From a virus, in IMG/VR virus record IMGVR_UViG_3300042731_002999, positions 1 through 30,577 of that record: DNA of 30,577 bases, one strand, 5' to 3'. Below the pieces are notes generated by a model. It saw only the letters and a list, made by a program, of their open reading frames with translations. It made no database searches and was not told where the DNA came from. The position numbers and the translations under genes were made by a program. Positions 1-7,033 of the stretch are shown here, in pieces. Numbering within the stretch: position 1 is the stretch's first letter; each line of letters begins with the position of its first letter.

Positions 1-1
1 C

Positions 2-379
2 TGGTATGCTGTTAAAAAAGGTCATAATCACAATTGGAAAGGTTCGAGAAAGGAATCTACTTTATGGGAAATAGCAAATTTAAATGCTTTTGGTACAAAT
101 AAAGAAGATGAAAGAACCGCACATTCCACTCAAAAACCATTAGAATGTATGGCTAGACCTATCCGCAACAATAGCGCAAAAGGAGAGGGCGTTTATGATC
201 CTTTTGTAGGATCTGGAACTACTCTTATTGCGGCAGAACAATTAGAAAGAAGGTGTTATGCTATGGAATTAGACCCGGCTTATTGTGATATGGTAATTGA
301 AAGATGGATTAAATATAAAAAGAAACACAATTTACCATTTAATATTATAAAAAATGGAGAAAAAATTGAATGGCAGTAA
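2..379 (+). CDS. DNA methyltransferase, C-terminal part (5' end outside window)
   Basis: This is the last 125 residues of a site-specific DNA N4-cytosine or N6-adenine methylase. The open frame begins at base 2 and has no start in the window. The AdoMet-binding motif I is clear: DPFVGSGTTLIAAEQLERR, followed by YAMELDPAYCDMVIERW, the usual C-terminal arrangement of beta-class phage and bacterial methylases, in which the catalytic DPPY-type motif lies upstream (here off the window). The fragment's upstream HSTQKPLECM element is also typical of this group. Its stop overlaps the start of the small terminase by 10 bases, so the two are cotranslated in one operon. In phages such enzymes usually protect DNA from host restriction or mark packaging and replication sites; which of these applies here is inference. 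Confidence 0.92.
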   Translation, partial: WYAVKKGHNHNWKGSRKESTLWEIANLNAFGTNKEDERTAHSTQKPLECMARPIRNNSAKGEGVYDPFVGSGTTLIAAEQLERRCYAMELDPAYCDMVIERWIKYKKKHNLPFNIIKNGEKIEWQ

Positions 380-771
380 GGAAAAAACCAGGCCCAAAAA
401 AAGGGACAAAATACAATAACAGATTTGAACCCGATTGGGAAGACATCAAACGGCTTGCACACATTCAATGTACATGCGGCGAAATAGCTGCATTTCTCGA
501 TTGTAATGTTGATACATTAAATAACAGAGCTAAAGAAAAATTCGATGCGACAATAGGTGAAAAGGTAAAAGAATGGGCAGAATCTGGAAAATGTTCTTTG
601 CGCCGTATGCAATGGAAACTTGCAGAACGTTCAGCAACAATGGCTATTTTTTTAGGAAAAAATATGCTTGGTCAATCTGATAAGGTTGAGCTTGGCGACG
701 ACATGAAAAAAATGATACGTGAATTTATAATGCAACAGGCTCAGGAATATAACGAACAAATAAATGAATAA
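370..771 (+). CDS. terS: terminase small subunit
   Basis: A 133-residue DNA-packaging recognition subunit. The N-terminus is basic (RKKPGPKKGTKY), followed by a helix-turn-helix-like segment at about residues 22-58 (IKRLAHIQCTCGEIAAFLDC, then DTLNNRAKEKF). The C-terminal half contains SLRRMQWKLAERSATMAIFLGKNMLGQ at about 76-102, which is a signature of the terminase small subunits found next to P22-like and N4-gp56-type modules. The start overlaps the methylase stop. In the family this protein binds the packaging site and loads the large subunit, which is 1 kb downstream here with several small genes in between. The tail (QQAQEYNEQINE) is the expected oligomerisation or TerL-binding end. Family call is confident; the exact DNA site it binds is not visible. 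Confidence 0.85.
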   Translation: MAVRKKPGPKKGTKYNNRFEPDWEDIKRLAHIQCTCGEIAAFLDCNVDTLNNRAKEKFDATIGEKVKEWAESGKCSLRRMQWKLAERSATMAIFLGKNMLGQSDKVELGDDMKKMIREFIMQQAQEYNEQINE

Positions 772-800
772 ATTTGAAATCAATAAATGCCCAACGATTT

Positions 801-875
801 ATGAGCGAGTGGATACCTCTGTCCGAAAAATGTCCGAAAAACGAAGAATATGTTTTAATTAAGGAATGTACGTAA
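801..875 (+). pseudogene. truncated DUF551-like N-terminus
   Basis: A 24-codon frame beginning MSEWIPLSEKCPKNEEYVL. The pattern W-I-P-x-S-E-x-x-P-x-x-x-E-Y-V-L is the N-terminal signature of DUF551, a family of about 70 to 100 residues common in phages. It stops after IKECT, before the usual C-terminal WMP motif, so it looks like a broken remnant. A full-length relative lies at 1236-1469. An overlapping frame from 764 (32 codons, ending at 862) starts inside the terS stop region and has no recognisable features. The fragment could still be translated, but no good ribosome binding site precedes it. Confidence 0.5.
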
Positions 876-881
876 TAATTT

Positions 882-966
882 TGAGGTGGCCATAGGGTCG
901 CGGTGATGGCTTGCTAGGGAAATGCCCTGGCCGCATACGTGGTGATTATACTAGCAAGCTTCCTCA
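882..966 (+). ncRNA. candidate structured RNA element between terS and terL
   Basis: An 85-base GC-richer island in AT-rich surroundings with several nested complementary arms. TGAGG at 882-886 pairs with CCTCA at 962-966; GCTTGCTAG at 909-917 pairs perfectly with CTAGCAAGC at 951-959; inside these, GCCAT (889-893) can pair with ATGGC (906-910), GGG with CCC around 917-926, and CCGC (930-933 region) with GTGG. The result is a compact multibranched fold. It does not fit a tRNA (no T-arm consensus), a hammerhead, or the intron core seen at 9586-9766. Function unknown; it may be a non-coding RNA, a regulatory leader or part of a small mobile element. Only pairing seen by eye supports it. Confidence 0.4.
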
Positions 967-990
967 TTTAATTAAAAAAAGTTAGGAAAT

Positions 991-1152
991 ATGGCCGAGC
1001 ATATTATTGCAATTTCAGCGATTACTTTTTTAATTTTTATGGTACAAGTCAAAGAATGTGGTAATTATGAATTATTACCAAGATTATTGGCATTTTTATT
1101 TGTCTATTTATTTTTTTTTGGATTAGCTCATATATTATTAATAATACTATGA
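991..1152 (+). CDS. small membrane protein (53 aa)
   Basis: A short frame starting MAEHIIAISAITFLIFMVQV and ending FFFGLAHILLIIL. It has two hydrophobic stretches, at about residues 4-20 and 32-53, separated by a charged and polar loop (KECGNYELLPR), so it is predicted to be a two-pass membrane protein. A reasonable ribosome binding site (TTAGGA, 3 to 4 bases from the ATG) precedes it. No family is recognised. Size and topology would fit a small holin-like or superinfection-type protein, but position among terminase genes gives no support for lysis, so no function is assigned. Confidence 0.55.
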   Translation: MAEHIIAISAITFLIFMVQVKECGNYELLPRLLAFLFVYLFFFGLAHILLIIL

Positions 1153-1235
1153 TTTATGACTTTAGAAAATAAACCCTTAATATAAGACACTAAACTTATC
1201 ATATTTGATGGAACACAAGGGATGCTTGACGACTC

Positions 1236-1469
1236 ATGAAAGAAAATGAATGGATAGATGTAAATTTTAAGATGCCTGAAACACATAAGCCAGTCTTATG
1301 TGATGGAACTCTGGACGGTAAACGACATGTTTTTGCTGGGTGCTGGGAGAGTGTAAGGGACCATCAAGACTGGTATTGTTTCCCTGAAACGTGGTGTAGT
1401 TGTTGTCGACAACCAGAAACAGTCGTAAATTATTGGATGCCGTATCCAGAGAAAAAAAGTAATGATTGA
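1236..1469 (+). CDS. DUF551 domain protein
   Basis: A 77-residue protein with the DUF551 layout: N-terminal WIDVNFKMP (residues 6-14), a central V-L-C-D strand, an aromatic and cysteine-rich middle (WYCFPETWCSCCRQ at about 47-60), and the C-terminal NYWMPYPEK. DUF551 proteins are common in phages of many bacteria and have no known function. Its stop overlaps the duplicated terL start at 1462. The cysteine cluster C-S-C-C is more than most members carry and might bind metal, but only three closely spaced cysteines are seen. A truncated copy of the family lies at 801-875, suggesting rearrangement of this interval. Confidence 0.75.
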   Translation: MKENEWIDVNFKMPETHKPVLCDGTLDGKRHVFAGCWESVRDHQDWYCFPETWCSCCRQPETVVNYWMPYPEKKSND

Positions 1470-1496
1470 AGACCTTCGCCAGCTTAAGCCGACATT
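1462..1496 (+). repeat. duplicated 5' end of the terL gene (partner 1851-1885)
   Basis: These 35 bases match 1851-1885, the first bases of the large terminase gene, at 31 of 35 positions. Both copies encode M-I-E-D-L-R-Q-L-K-P-T from an ATG (here) or GTG (at 1851). In this copy the frame diverges after codon 11 and stops at 1563, giving a 33-codon nonsense peptide. Both copies sit directly at the 3' end of a small gene ending in lysines. The arrangement looks like a partial duplication or recombination scar at the terL start. Confidence 0.75.
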
Positions 1497-1502
1497 ATAT
1501 AC

Positions 1503-1643
1503 GGCGATAAAGTCGGATGGATGCCCAACGCTGTTGCCCATCGTCAAAAGCTCGCCCAGATAGACGCGCAAAAGAACGCTGACAAAGACCTGCTTCAAGA
1601 GAAGATGAGAAGCGAAATGCAAGAGATGCCTGAGGATTTGTGA
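1503..1643 (+). pseudogene. orphan coding remnant (46 codons)
   Basis: An open frame reading GDKVGWMPNAVAHRQKLAQI and continuing with a charged helix to EMPEDL. Composition and the well-behaved alternating hydrophobic and charged residues suggest real coding sequence, but there is no start with a ribosome binding site; the first internal ATG is at 1521. It directly follows the duplicated terL start in a different frame, so it may be the C-terminal end of another gene fused to the duplicate by deletion. No family recognised. Confidence 0.35.
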
Positions 1644-1646
1644 TTG

Positions 1647-1850
1647 ATGAAAAAAGAACTCGAAAAATATTTATGGGACAATATTAGAACAGCTACCTCA
1701 AATGATCCTTTTCCTAGAGACATCATTAAAGACATGCTAAACAAACATATGATTGTAAGTGCAAAGCAAGCCTGGAAAACATTAGAAAAATGGGAAAGAA
1801 AAGGATTATATGAATACGGTAGTACTCTTGATTTAGGTTGGAAAAAATAA
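1647..1850 (+). CDS. hypothetical protein (67 aa)
   Basis: A small charged, helical protein starting MKKELEKYLWDNIRTATSND and ending DLGWKK. The central part (IIKDMLNKHMIVSAKQAWKTLEKWERKGLYEYG, about residues 26-58) has the spacing of a small winged-helix or helix-turn-helix fold, with a final beta-hairpin-like GLYEYG, but the match is too weak for a call. A GAGG motif lies 11 bases ahead of the ATG; a TTG at 1644 would add one residue. Its stop codon abuts the GTG of terL, so it is likely translationally coupled to terL. Confidence 0.55.
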   Translation: MKKELEKYLWDNIRTATSNDPFPRDIIKDMLNKHMIVSAKQAWKTLEKWERKGLYEYGSTLDLGWKK

Positions 1851-3374
1851 GTGATTGAAGACCTCCGCCAGCTTAAACCTACATTCCGCAATAGGGAAAC
1901 CCGATTCGCTAACTACTACAAAATCGTAGACAAATACGGTCAGATTAAGCCCTTTAAATTGAACTGGGCGCAGAAAGAGCTTAACGATTCTCTGCATAAT
2001 ATGAACATAATCCTGAAAGCTCGGCAGCTCGGGATGTCATCTTTTATAAGTATTATATTTTTGGACGCTTGCCTTTTCCAACCAAATATCTCCGCTGGTA
2101 TCATTGCCCACACAAAAGAAGACGCTCAACAGATATTTAAAAAAATCAGGTTCGCTTATGATAACCTTCCCTCGTTTATCAGATATGCTTACCCTGCTAC
2201 CTCTGATTCTGTACGCGAGCTTGCTTTTCCTAATGGTTCTAGCATTAGAGTGGGTACCTCCCTCCGATCTCAAACTTTTCAGTATCTTCACATTTCTGAA
2301 TTTGGTTATATATGCGCTCATTATCGGGATAAAGCTCAAGAAATTATATCAGGCTCACTTAACACAGTAGCGCCTGGCCAGCATATCTTCATTGAATCTA
2401 CCGCCGAAGGTAAAGAAGGCTACTTTTACGAAATGTGCCAGCACGCAAGATTCAACCAGGATATAACGAACCTTGATTTTAAATTTCATTTTTTCCCTTG
2501 GTGGCGGCATCCTGATTATTTAACCGATAAGAAAACGCTTATTACCAATGAATACGAAACGTATTTTGAAGAGCTTAAAGCTAAAAACATACACCTGAAA
2601 GACGAGCAAAAGTGGTGGTACATACGCAAAGCGGTAACTCAGCAAGACAGCATGAAGCGGGAATATCCTTCAACACCCGACGAGGCGTTTGAAGAGTCTT
2701 CAGAAGGATTCTTTTTTATAAGGCAGATGAACCAAGCGCGATTAGAAAACAGAATTACCAATGTACCATACGAAGCTGGTGCAAAAACATTTTCGGCTTG
2801 GGACCTGGGCTATGATGATTACACTGCAGTATTCATATATCAAATTATTTCTCATGAAATTCATTTAATCGACTATATTGAAGGTAATAACCTTTATATG
2901 ATTCATTACATAAAATTACTAAAAGAAAAGCCTTATGTATATTCAGGACATTATGTACCACCTGATGCCAACGTTACGGAATACACTACAGGGTTAACGA
3001 GAGTAGAAACCGCTGCAAAACATGATTTTGTAATGACTCCATTACCGCAAATGGGCAAAGCGGATCAATGGGATAATGCGCGAATGGTCATTCCAAGATG
3101 TTGGTTTGATGAGGCTAAATGCGCATTGGGAATAAAACGATTAGAAACATATAAAAAGAAATGGGATGAAAGATTAGGTCGTTGGTCGCAAAAAGAAGTT
3201 CACGACGATGCAAGCCATGGGGCCGATGCGTTTATGTATTTATGTCAAAGCTTACCTTATATTACTGGCTCGGACAACGCAGCAGAGCTAGACAAACAGT
3301 TATGGCAAAAATCAATGGGGATGCAAGCAGAAAAAAGCTTTTTCAATACACCTTCAATGCCTCATTCCTGGTAG
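1851..3374 (+). CDS. terL: terminase large subunit (ATPase and nuclease)
   Basis: The 507-residue packaging motor. The N-terminal ATPase has an atypical Walker A, KARQLGMSS at about 56-64 (the R-Q-L-G-x-S form typical of phage terminases), a Walker B with catalytic glutamate in FQYLHISEFG at about 143-152, and coupling motif IESTAEGKEG at 181-190. The C-terminal RNase H-like nuclease begins with SAWDLGYDDYTAV (D318), followed by PPDAN (D372) and HDDASHGADA at 451-460, giving the acidic metal-binding residues. Together with TerS it cuts concatemers and drives DNA through the portal encoded downstream. The GTG start is chosen because the preceding gene stops exactly there and the same peptide start recurs at 1462. 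Length is normal for the family. The 3' end overlaps the convergent gene at 3362. Confidence 0.95.
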   Translation: MIEDLRQLKPTFRNRETRFANYYKIVDKYGQIKPFKLNWAQKELNDSLHNMNIILKARQLGMSSFISIIFLDACLFQPNISAGIIAHTKEDAQQIFKKIRFAYDNLPSFIRYAYPATSDSVRELAFPNGSSIRVGTSLRSQTFQYLHISEFGYICAHYRDKAQEIISGSLNTVAPGQHIFIESTAEGKEGYFYEMCQHARFNQDITNLDFKFHFFPWWRHPDYLTDKKTLITNEYETYFEELKAKNIHLKDEQKWWYIRKAVTQQDSMKREYPSTPDEAFEESSEGFFFIRQMNQARLENRITNVPYEAGAKTFSAWDLGYDDYTAVFIYQIISHEIHLIDYIEGNNLYMIHYIKLLKEKPYVYSGHYVPPDANVTEYTTGLTRVETAAKHDFVMTPLPQMGKADQWDNARMVIPRCWFDEAKCALGIKRLETYKKKWDERLGRWSQKEVHDDASHGADAFMYLCQSLPYITGSDNAAELDKQLWQKSMGMQAEKSFFNTPSMPHSW

Positions 3375-3616
3375 TGCTTTGTTAAATCGGTAATGATCTG
3401 GTCAAATGCTGAACAGTGCAAAGATTCGTCAATTAGCTCTTTTATTTTTACAAGGAAATCGTCGCCGCTTTGTGTTTTAGCGGCCAAGTTTACGAGTATT
3501 ACAAATAATATTTCTGCGGTTTCTTCTGTTGTCAAACCATAATTATCAAAAAATTCGAGAAAATCGGTCATTATTTCCGCATAATCTTCATAAAAAAAGG
3601 CGCTTCGATTATCCAT
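3362..3616 (-). CDS. hypothetical protein on the opposite strand (84 aa)
   Basis: A leftward gene lying between terL and portal, ending 13 bases inside the terL 3' end. The protein is acidic and helical: MDNRSAFFYEDYAEIMTDFL, then a hydrophobic helix ETAEILFVILVNLAAKTQ at about 33-50 and an acidic C-terminus. On its own strand AGGA lies about 10 bases ahead of the ATG, and a TATAAT-like box occurs further upstream in the 3616-3660 gap, so it can have its own promoter. No family recognised. As a single opposite-strand gene inside a rightward structural operon it resembles a moron or a small regulatory gene, which is inference. Confidence 0.55.
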   Translation of the reverse strand: MDNRSAFFYEDYAEIMTDFLEFFDNYGLTTEETAEILFVILVNLAAKTQSGDDFLVKIKELIDESLHCSAFDQIITDLTKHYQE

Positions 3617-3668
3617 GAAAAAAATCCTATATGTATTATATTAAAGTTTTGAGTTTATAAGGTTGCCC

Positions 3669-5687
3669 ATGTCTTTATTCCCCGAATCCGGGATGTTCGC
3701 CCCGAAAGACCGATCCATTCAGGCTTTAATGGAACACACATACCGCGAGGCTGTCACGCTAAATCTTTCATACTGGGCAGAAGCCGACACGGATACCCGT
3801 TTTTATGCAGGCGACCAAACGCTATGGAATGATCTATACGGTAATTTACCCGCATTCAGACGCAAGCAGTTTAACTTTAACCGCATTCGCCGTGTAGTCA
3901 ACATGATAACAGGCTATCAGAGGCAGCATCAAAAGTCGATTATCTACGCGCCGAGAGAAGCCGAAGACCAGCAGACAGCAGACCAGTTTACAAAGCTGGC
4001 GTATTGGGCGAATAGCGTTGCCGATATTAATCATCACTTTTCTGAAGCATTTGAAGGAGCGGTGGTAACAGGACAAACGCTATTTCATGTGTGGTGGGAT
4101 TTCAGGACAGACCCGATCAACGGCGAACCTGCTGTTGACGTTTTGCAATACAATGATTTCCTTATTGATCCGTACTACCGCAAGCAAGACCTTTCAGACT
4201 GCAATTACATTTGGCGGCGCAAATGGATGAACAATCGCGACGTAGCTTCGCTTTTGCCGCAGTACGCCGATGAAATTATGAGCATGGAAGGTCAAGGCGC
4301 CAACCATGACGGTAAATTCTACTACCAGCCTGAAGCTTACAATTACGGTTTCAACGATCTGCTCATGTACGACGAATATTATTACCGCACATACCGCAAA
4401 GGCAAAATGCTGGTCGATAAAGCGACAGGCGCAACGCTTGAATGGCAGGGCACAGAACAGAACCTAAAAGCATTTTTACAGGCTTTTCCGCACATTGATG
4501 TTGTCGATCAGATCATTCCGACAGTCGAAGTGGCAATTCTGGTCAATGGGCATACGATGTACTGCGGGCCGAATCCCCTTGGCGACAATTACCCATTTGT
4601 ACCACTTTGGTGTTACTACGAACCGCAACTGTCTTATTTTCCTTGGCGCGTTCAAGGAGTAGTTCGCAACCTTCGCGATAGCCAATACCTTTACAACAGG
4701 CGAAAAGTCATTGAGCTTGATATTCTCGAATCCACAATCAATCAGGGTTGGATTTACAAAGAAGACAGTCTCGTCGATCCGGAATCGGTTTATCAAACGT
4801 CGCAGGGTCGCCAGCTTGCCCTTAAAAAAACAGCGCAGATGACCGACATTCAACGAATAGACCCTCCGCAGGTTCCACCCTCCATGATTGAGCTATCTAA
4901 GATTTTAGGCGAAGAGATAGCGCAAATATCGGGGGTCAATGAGGAGTTGCTCGGATCAGCAGCAGACGATAAAGCGGGCATCTTGTCAATGCTTCGCCAA
5001 GGCGCAGGGCTTGTTACTTTGCAAAAGATTTTCGACCAGGCAGATTTTGCGCTCAAGCTGATCGGAAAACTGCTAATCAAAGGTTTTCAAAACAATTTTA
5101 CGTCAGGAAAGGTGCAGCGGATTATCAATGAAGAACCGTCCCCGCAATTTACAGATCGTTTTTTCGCAAAGTACGACGTCGCAGTGGAAGAGGGCGCGTA
5201 TACAAATACACAAAAGCAGCTCGAACTGCTCCAGCTATTACAGCTCCGAGAAATTGGTATACCGGTGCCCCCCGCAAGAATACTCGAAGCAACAACAGTG
5301 CAGAATAAAAACGAGCTTATTGAGCAAATTACTCAAGCTGAGCAGCAGCAACAACAGATGGCTATGGCTCAAGCTCAAGCTGAAAATGAGGTTAAAAATG
5401 CTTCAGTGCAAAGCCTTATGGCTAAAGCTCAAGCAGACCAGGGATTGGCGGTTGAACGTGCCTCCCGCGTTGAAGAGAACCAAATGCTGGCTTACGAGCG
5501 TATGCAGGAAGGTCAAAAAGATCGCGCGGCGGCTGCGCTCGATCAGATGAAAGCGATAAAAGAATTGCAGGGCATGGACTTAGATTACGTTCAGCGCGCA
5601 TTGGCAATAATTGATATGCTTCAACGCAATGAGACAGTAGGCGGACAGCAAGAGTTTGAATTTTCGAAAGCTGCAAATACACGTTGA
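3669..5687 (+). CDS. portal protein (P22-like)
   Basis: A 672-residue portal, the dodecameric ring at the head vertex through which TerL pumps DNA. Recognisable podovirus portal features are the N-terminal DTRFYAGDQTLW, NFNRIRRVVNMITGYQRQHQ at about 70-90, EGAVVTGQTLFHVWWDF near 135-151 and the QYNDFLIDPYYRK strand. ISGVNEELLG and GILSMLRQGAGLVTLQKIFDQ in the second half match the portal crown and stem region. The C-terminal 150 residues are glutamine- and alanine-rich coiled coil (EQQQQQMAMAQAQAENEVK and onward), like the barrel of P22 portal. The ATG at 3669 with AAGG about 8 bases ahead is preferred over TTG at 3663. It heads the head-assembly block that runs to 8811. Confidence 0.93.
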   Translation: MSLFPESGMFAPKDRSIQALMEHTYREAVTLNLSYWAEADTDTRFYAGDQTLWNDLYGNLPAFRRKQFNFNRIRRVVNMITGYQRQHQKSIIYAPREAEDQQTADQFTKLAYWANSVADINHHFSEAFEGAVVTGQTLFHVWWDFRTDPINGEPAVDVLQYNDFLIDPYYRKQDLSDCNYIWRRKWMNNRDVASLLPQYADEIMSMEGQGANHDGKFYYQPEAYNYGFNDLLMYDEYYYRTYRKGKMLVDKATGATLEWQGTEQNLKAFLQAFPHIDVVDQIIPTVEVAILVNGHTMYCGPNPLGDNYPFVPLWCYYEPQLSYFPWRVQGVVRNLRDSQYLYNRRKVIELDILESTINQGWIYKEDSLVDPESVYQTSQGRQLALKKTAQMTDIQRIDPPQVPPSMIELSKILGEEIAQISGVNEELLGSAADDKAGILSMLRQGAGLVTLQKIFDQADFALKLIGKLLIKGFQNNFTSGKVQRIINEEPSPQFTDRFFAKYDVAVEEGAYTNTQKQLELLQLLQLREIGIPVPPARILEATTVQNKNELIEQITQAEQQQQQMAMAQAQAENEVKNASVQSLMAKAQADQGLAVERASRVEENQMLAYERMQEGQKDRAAAALDQMKAIKELQGMDLDYVQRALAIIDMLQRNETVGGQQEFEFSKAANTR

Positions 5688-5735
5688 ATGAATTAAAAAA
5701 TTAACTACAATTAATGAAGAACAAGGAGAAAGGTT

Positions 5736-5930
5736 ATGCCTTCTAAATCATACTATGGAAAAGGTTACGATCAGGTAGCTAATATGCCGCAAGATGTTGT
5801 TTATCGGGAATTCCCCTACTGCAACGAAGCGTTGAACGTAGAGCTGAACGACACAGCAGCCGGTATTGACGACATGAAGGAAGCTAACAGCAAATACTTG
5901 CGTTCTCATCTCCCTGACGGCAAATACTAA
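5736..5930 (+). CDS. hypothetical small virion-region protein (64 aa)
   Basis: Starts MPSKSYYGKGYDQVANMPQD behind a strong ribosome binding site (CAAGGAGAAAGGTT before the ATG). The sequence is tyrosine-rich at the N-terminus and ends KYLRSHLPDGKY. Its stop overlaps the next start (TAATG). No family assigned. Small proteins at this position, between portal and capsid, occur in phages with N4-gp56 capsids, and it is probably a minor head component or assembly factor; that is inferred from position only. Confidence 0.7.
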   Translation: MPSKSYYGKGYDQVANMPQDVVYREFPYCNEALNVELNDTAAGIDDMKEANSKYLRSHLPDGKY

Positions 5931-6277
5931 TGATTACGCCGCCTGTTACGCGCCTTGTCAATAACGGCATACAGCGGGCGGTGTATGTGCCTTTGCGGCG
6001 GATAGTAACGAACGTAACGAATGCAATAGAGCCAACGGTTACAACATCTGAAAACCACGGATTTGCTACAGGACAAAGCCTTAGATTGATAGTACCTGAT
6101 TCTTACGGAATGGATGTAAACGAACGGGGGATTGCGACAGTGATAAATGATACGCAATTTACAATCACGGTGAACACACTTGATCTTGATGTGTTTGCAA
6201 CTCCCGTAATTACAAACTTTACCGATGCTCAGGTTATTGCCGATTCAGGAACATGGAACAATATTGGAGAGCCATGA
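5930..6277 (+). CDS. small beta-rich protein with an FCCH-like module
   Basis: A 115-residue protein. After a basic N-terminus (TRLVNNGIQRAVYVPLRR), residues about 25-92 form a module beginning VTNAIEPTVTTSENHGFATG, with GMDVNERGIATVINDTQFTI further on. This is the pattern V-T-x-(A/N)-x-P-x-V-T-T-x-x-x-H-G-(F/Y)-x-x-G-(D/E/Q) ... G-M ... F-T-(I/L) of the ubiquitin-activating-enzyme E1 FCCH-like beta domain, which is widespread in phage structural proteins. The same module recurs in the proteins at 10903, 12474 and 15439. It overlaps both neighbours by a few bases. Likely a minor virion protein; precise role not known. Confidence 0.75.
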   Translation: MITPPVTRLVNNGIQRAVYVPLRRIVTNVTNAIEPTVTTSENHGFATGQSLRLIVPDSYGMDVNERGIATVINDTQFTITVNTLDLDVFATPVITNFTDAQVIADSGTWNNIGEP

Positions 6278-6426
6278 AGAAAAAGAAAGGTCCTGCAAAA
6301 AAAGCCCCTAAAAAGCTTAAGGCTCTTAAAAAGAAAGTGACTAAGCATTTGAAAGGCGACATTAAAGGGTATAAGCATGAGGCAAAAGAAGATAGGGAAC
6401 TCATTAAATATATGAGGAAAAAATAA
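6274..6426 (+). CDS. lysine-rich small basic protein (50 aa)
   Basis: The frame starts MKKKKGPAKKAPKKLKALKK and ends IKYMRKK. About 20 of 50 residues are lysine, with a short mixed-charge helix after residue 30 (KGYKHEAKEDRELIK). GGAGAGCC precedes the ATG. It overlaps the preceding gene by four bases and shares its last base with the next ATG, so it is tightly coupled. Strong positive charge suggests binding to DNA, to the acidic scaffold, or to nucleic acid inside the head. No named family. Confidence 0.7.
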   Translation: MKKKKGPAKKAPKKLKALKKKVTKHLKGDIKGYKHEAKEDRELIKYMRKK

Positions 6427-6653
6427 TGCCGAAGAAAGGTCAAAAAGTTAAAGCGGGATCACTTAAAGGCGGAAAATCAGAGCCATCCGCAAAGGCAAAA
6501 GCTGGAAGCGGTAAAAGGTTTGCAGCATTAAAATCTAAACTTTCGCATGAAAAAGGTGTTAAAAATCCCGGAGCTTTAGCCGCATCGCTAGGAAGAGCTA
6601 AATTTGGTAAGAAAAAAATGGCTAAAATGGCAGCGAAAGGAAGAAAGAAGTAG
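6426..6653 (+). CDS. lysine- and alanine-rich basic protein (75 aa)
   Basis: A basic protein with low-complexity ends: N-terminal MPKKGQKVKAGSLKGGK, core RFAALKSKLSHEKGVKNPGA at about 31-50 followed by LAASLGRAKFGKKKMAKMAA, and terminal KGRKK. The core motif K-x-(P)-G-A-L-A-A-x-(L/I)-G-R-x-K-(F/Y)-G is seen in many small phage proteins and also resembles the C-terminal part of some head-maturation proteins. It is probably DNA-associated or head-associated. Start ATG overlaps the previous stop. Confidence 0.75.
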   Translation: MPKKGQKVKAGSLKGGKSEPSAKAKAGSGKRFAALKSKLSHEKGVKNPGALAASLGRAKFGKKKMAKMAAKGRKK

Positions 6654-6660
6654 GTATTTA

Positions 6661-6834
6661 ATGCCCTTAATGCCCAGAAGACCATCGAAAAAAGCGCAAA
6701 AAATCGCCGAGGACTTGAACCCTTTGCTTAAATCTGCAAATATACCGATGAAGCGCGAAACACGCTCAAACAATGAAGAGCTTCGGCGCAGAGACCTGAT
6801 TCAGAACTTTCGTGCGCCTGAACCAAATAGGTAA
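6661..6834 (+). CDS. hypothetical small basic protein (57 aa)
   Basis: Begins MPLMPRRPSKKAQKIAEDLN at the ATG 7 bases after the preceding stop. A longer frame from 6604 would overlap the previous gene, so the later start is chosen. The middle is a basic amphipathic helix and the end (RRRDLIQNFRAPEPNR) is arginine-rich. It belongs to the chain of closely spaced small genes between portal and the scaffold. Function unknown. Confidence 0.6.
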   Translation: MPLMPRRPSKKAQKIAEDLNPLLKSANIPMKRETRSNNEELRRRDLIQNFRAPEPNR

Positions 6835-6838
6835 CACA

Positions 6839-7033
6839 ATGGCAGTCTTAAAAGATTATGACAGCGTTTGCAGCGAGCTGAACAATTTGCCGAATTATGA
6901 CGTATGTTACCCGACGCGGTATCAAAAAGAAAAATACGAAGGCATCCCAATAAACCGCCACAATTGCCCCGATCAGGCGCCTGATGCTCAATATTACTTT
7001 GAACAAGAATACATGAAGGATCATAGACGATGA
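6839..7033 (+). CDS. hypothetical protein (64 aa)
   Basis: Begins MAVLKDYDSVCSELNNLPNY four bases after the preceding stop, with GGTAACACA as a weak ribosome binding site. Contains CYPTRYQKEKYEGIPINRHN and ends FEQEYMKDHRR; two cysteines flank a basic central region. The start at 6812 in the same frame is rejected because it lies inside the previous gene. Its stop overlaps the next ATG (ATGA). No family recognised; position suggests a small virion or assembly protein. Confidence 0.65.
   Translation: MAVLKDYDSVCSELNNLPNYDVCYPTRYQKEKYEGIPINRHNCPDQAPDAQYYFEQEYMKDHRR

Noticed and set aside
882-966. tRNA reading of the structured element
   Set aside because: The length fits but there is no T-arm consensus and no standard anticodon arm.
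2104-2370. Rightward frame inside terL with hydrophobic stretches
   Set aside because: It is a shadow frame of terL with no ribosome binding site of its own.
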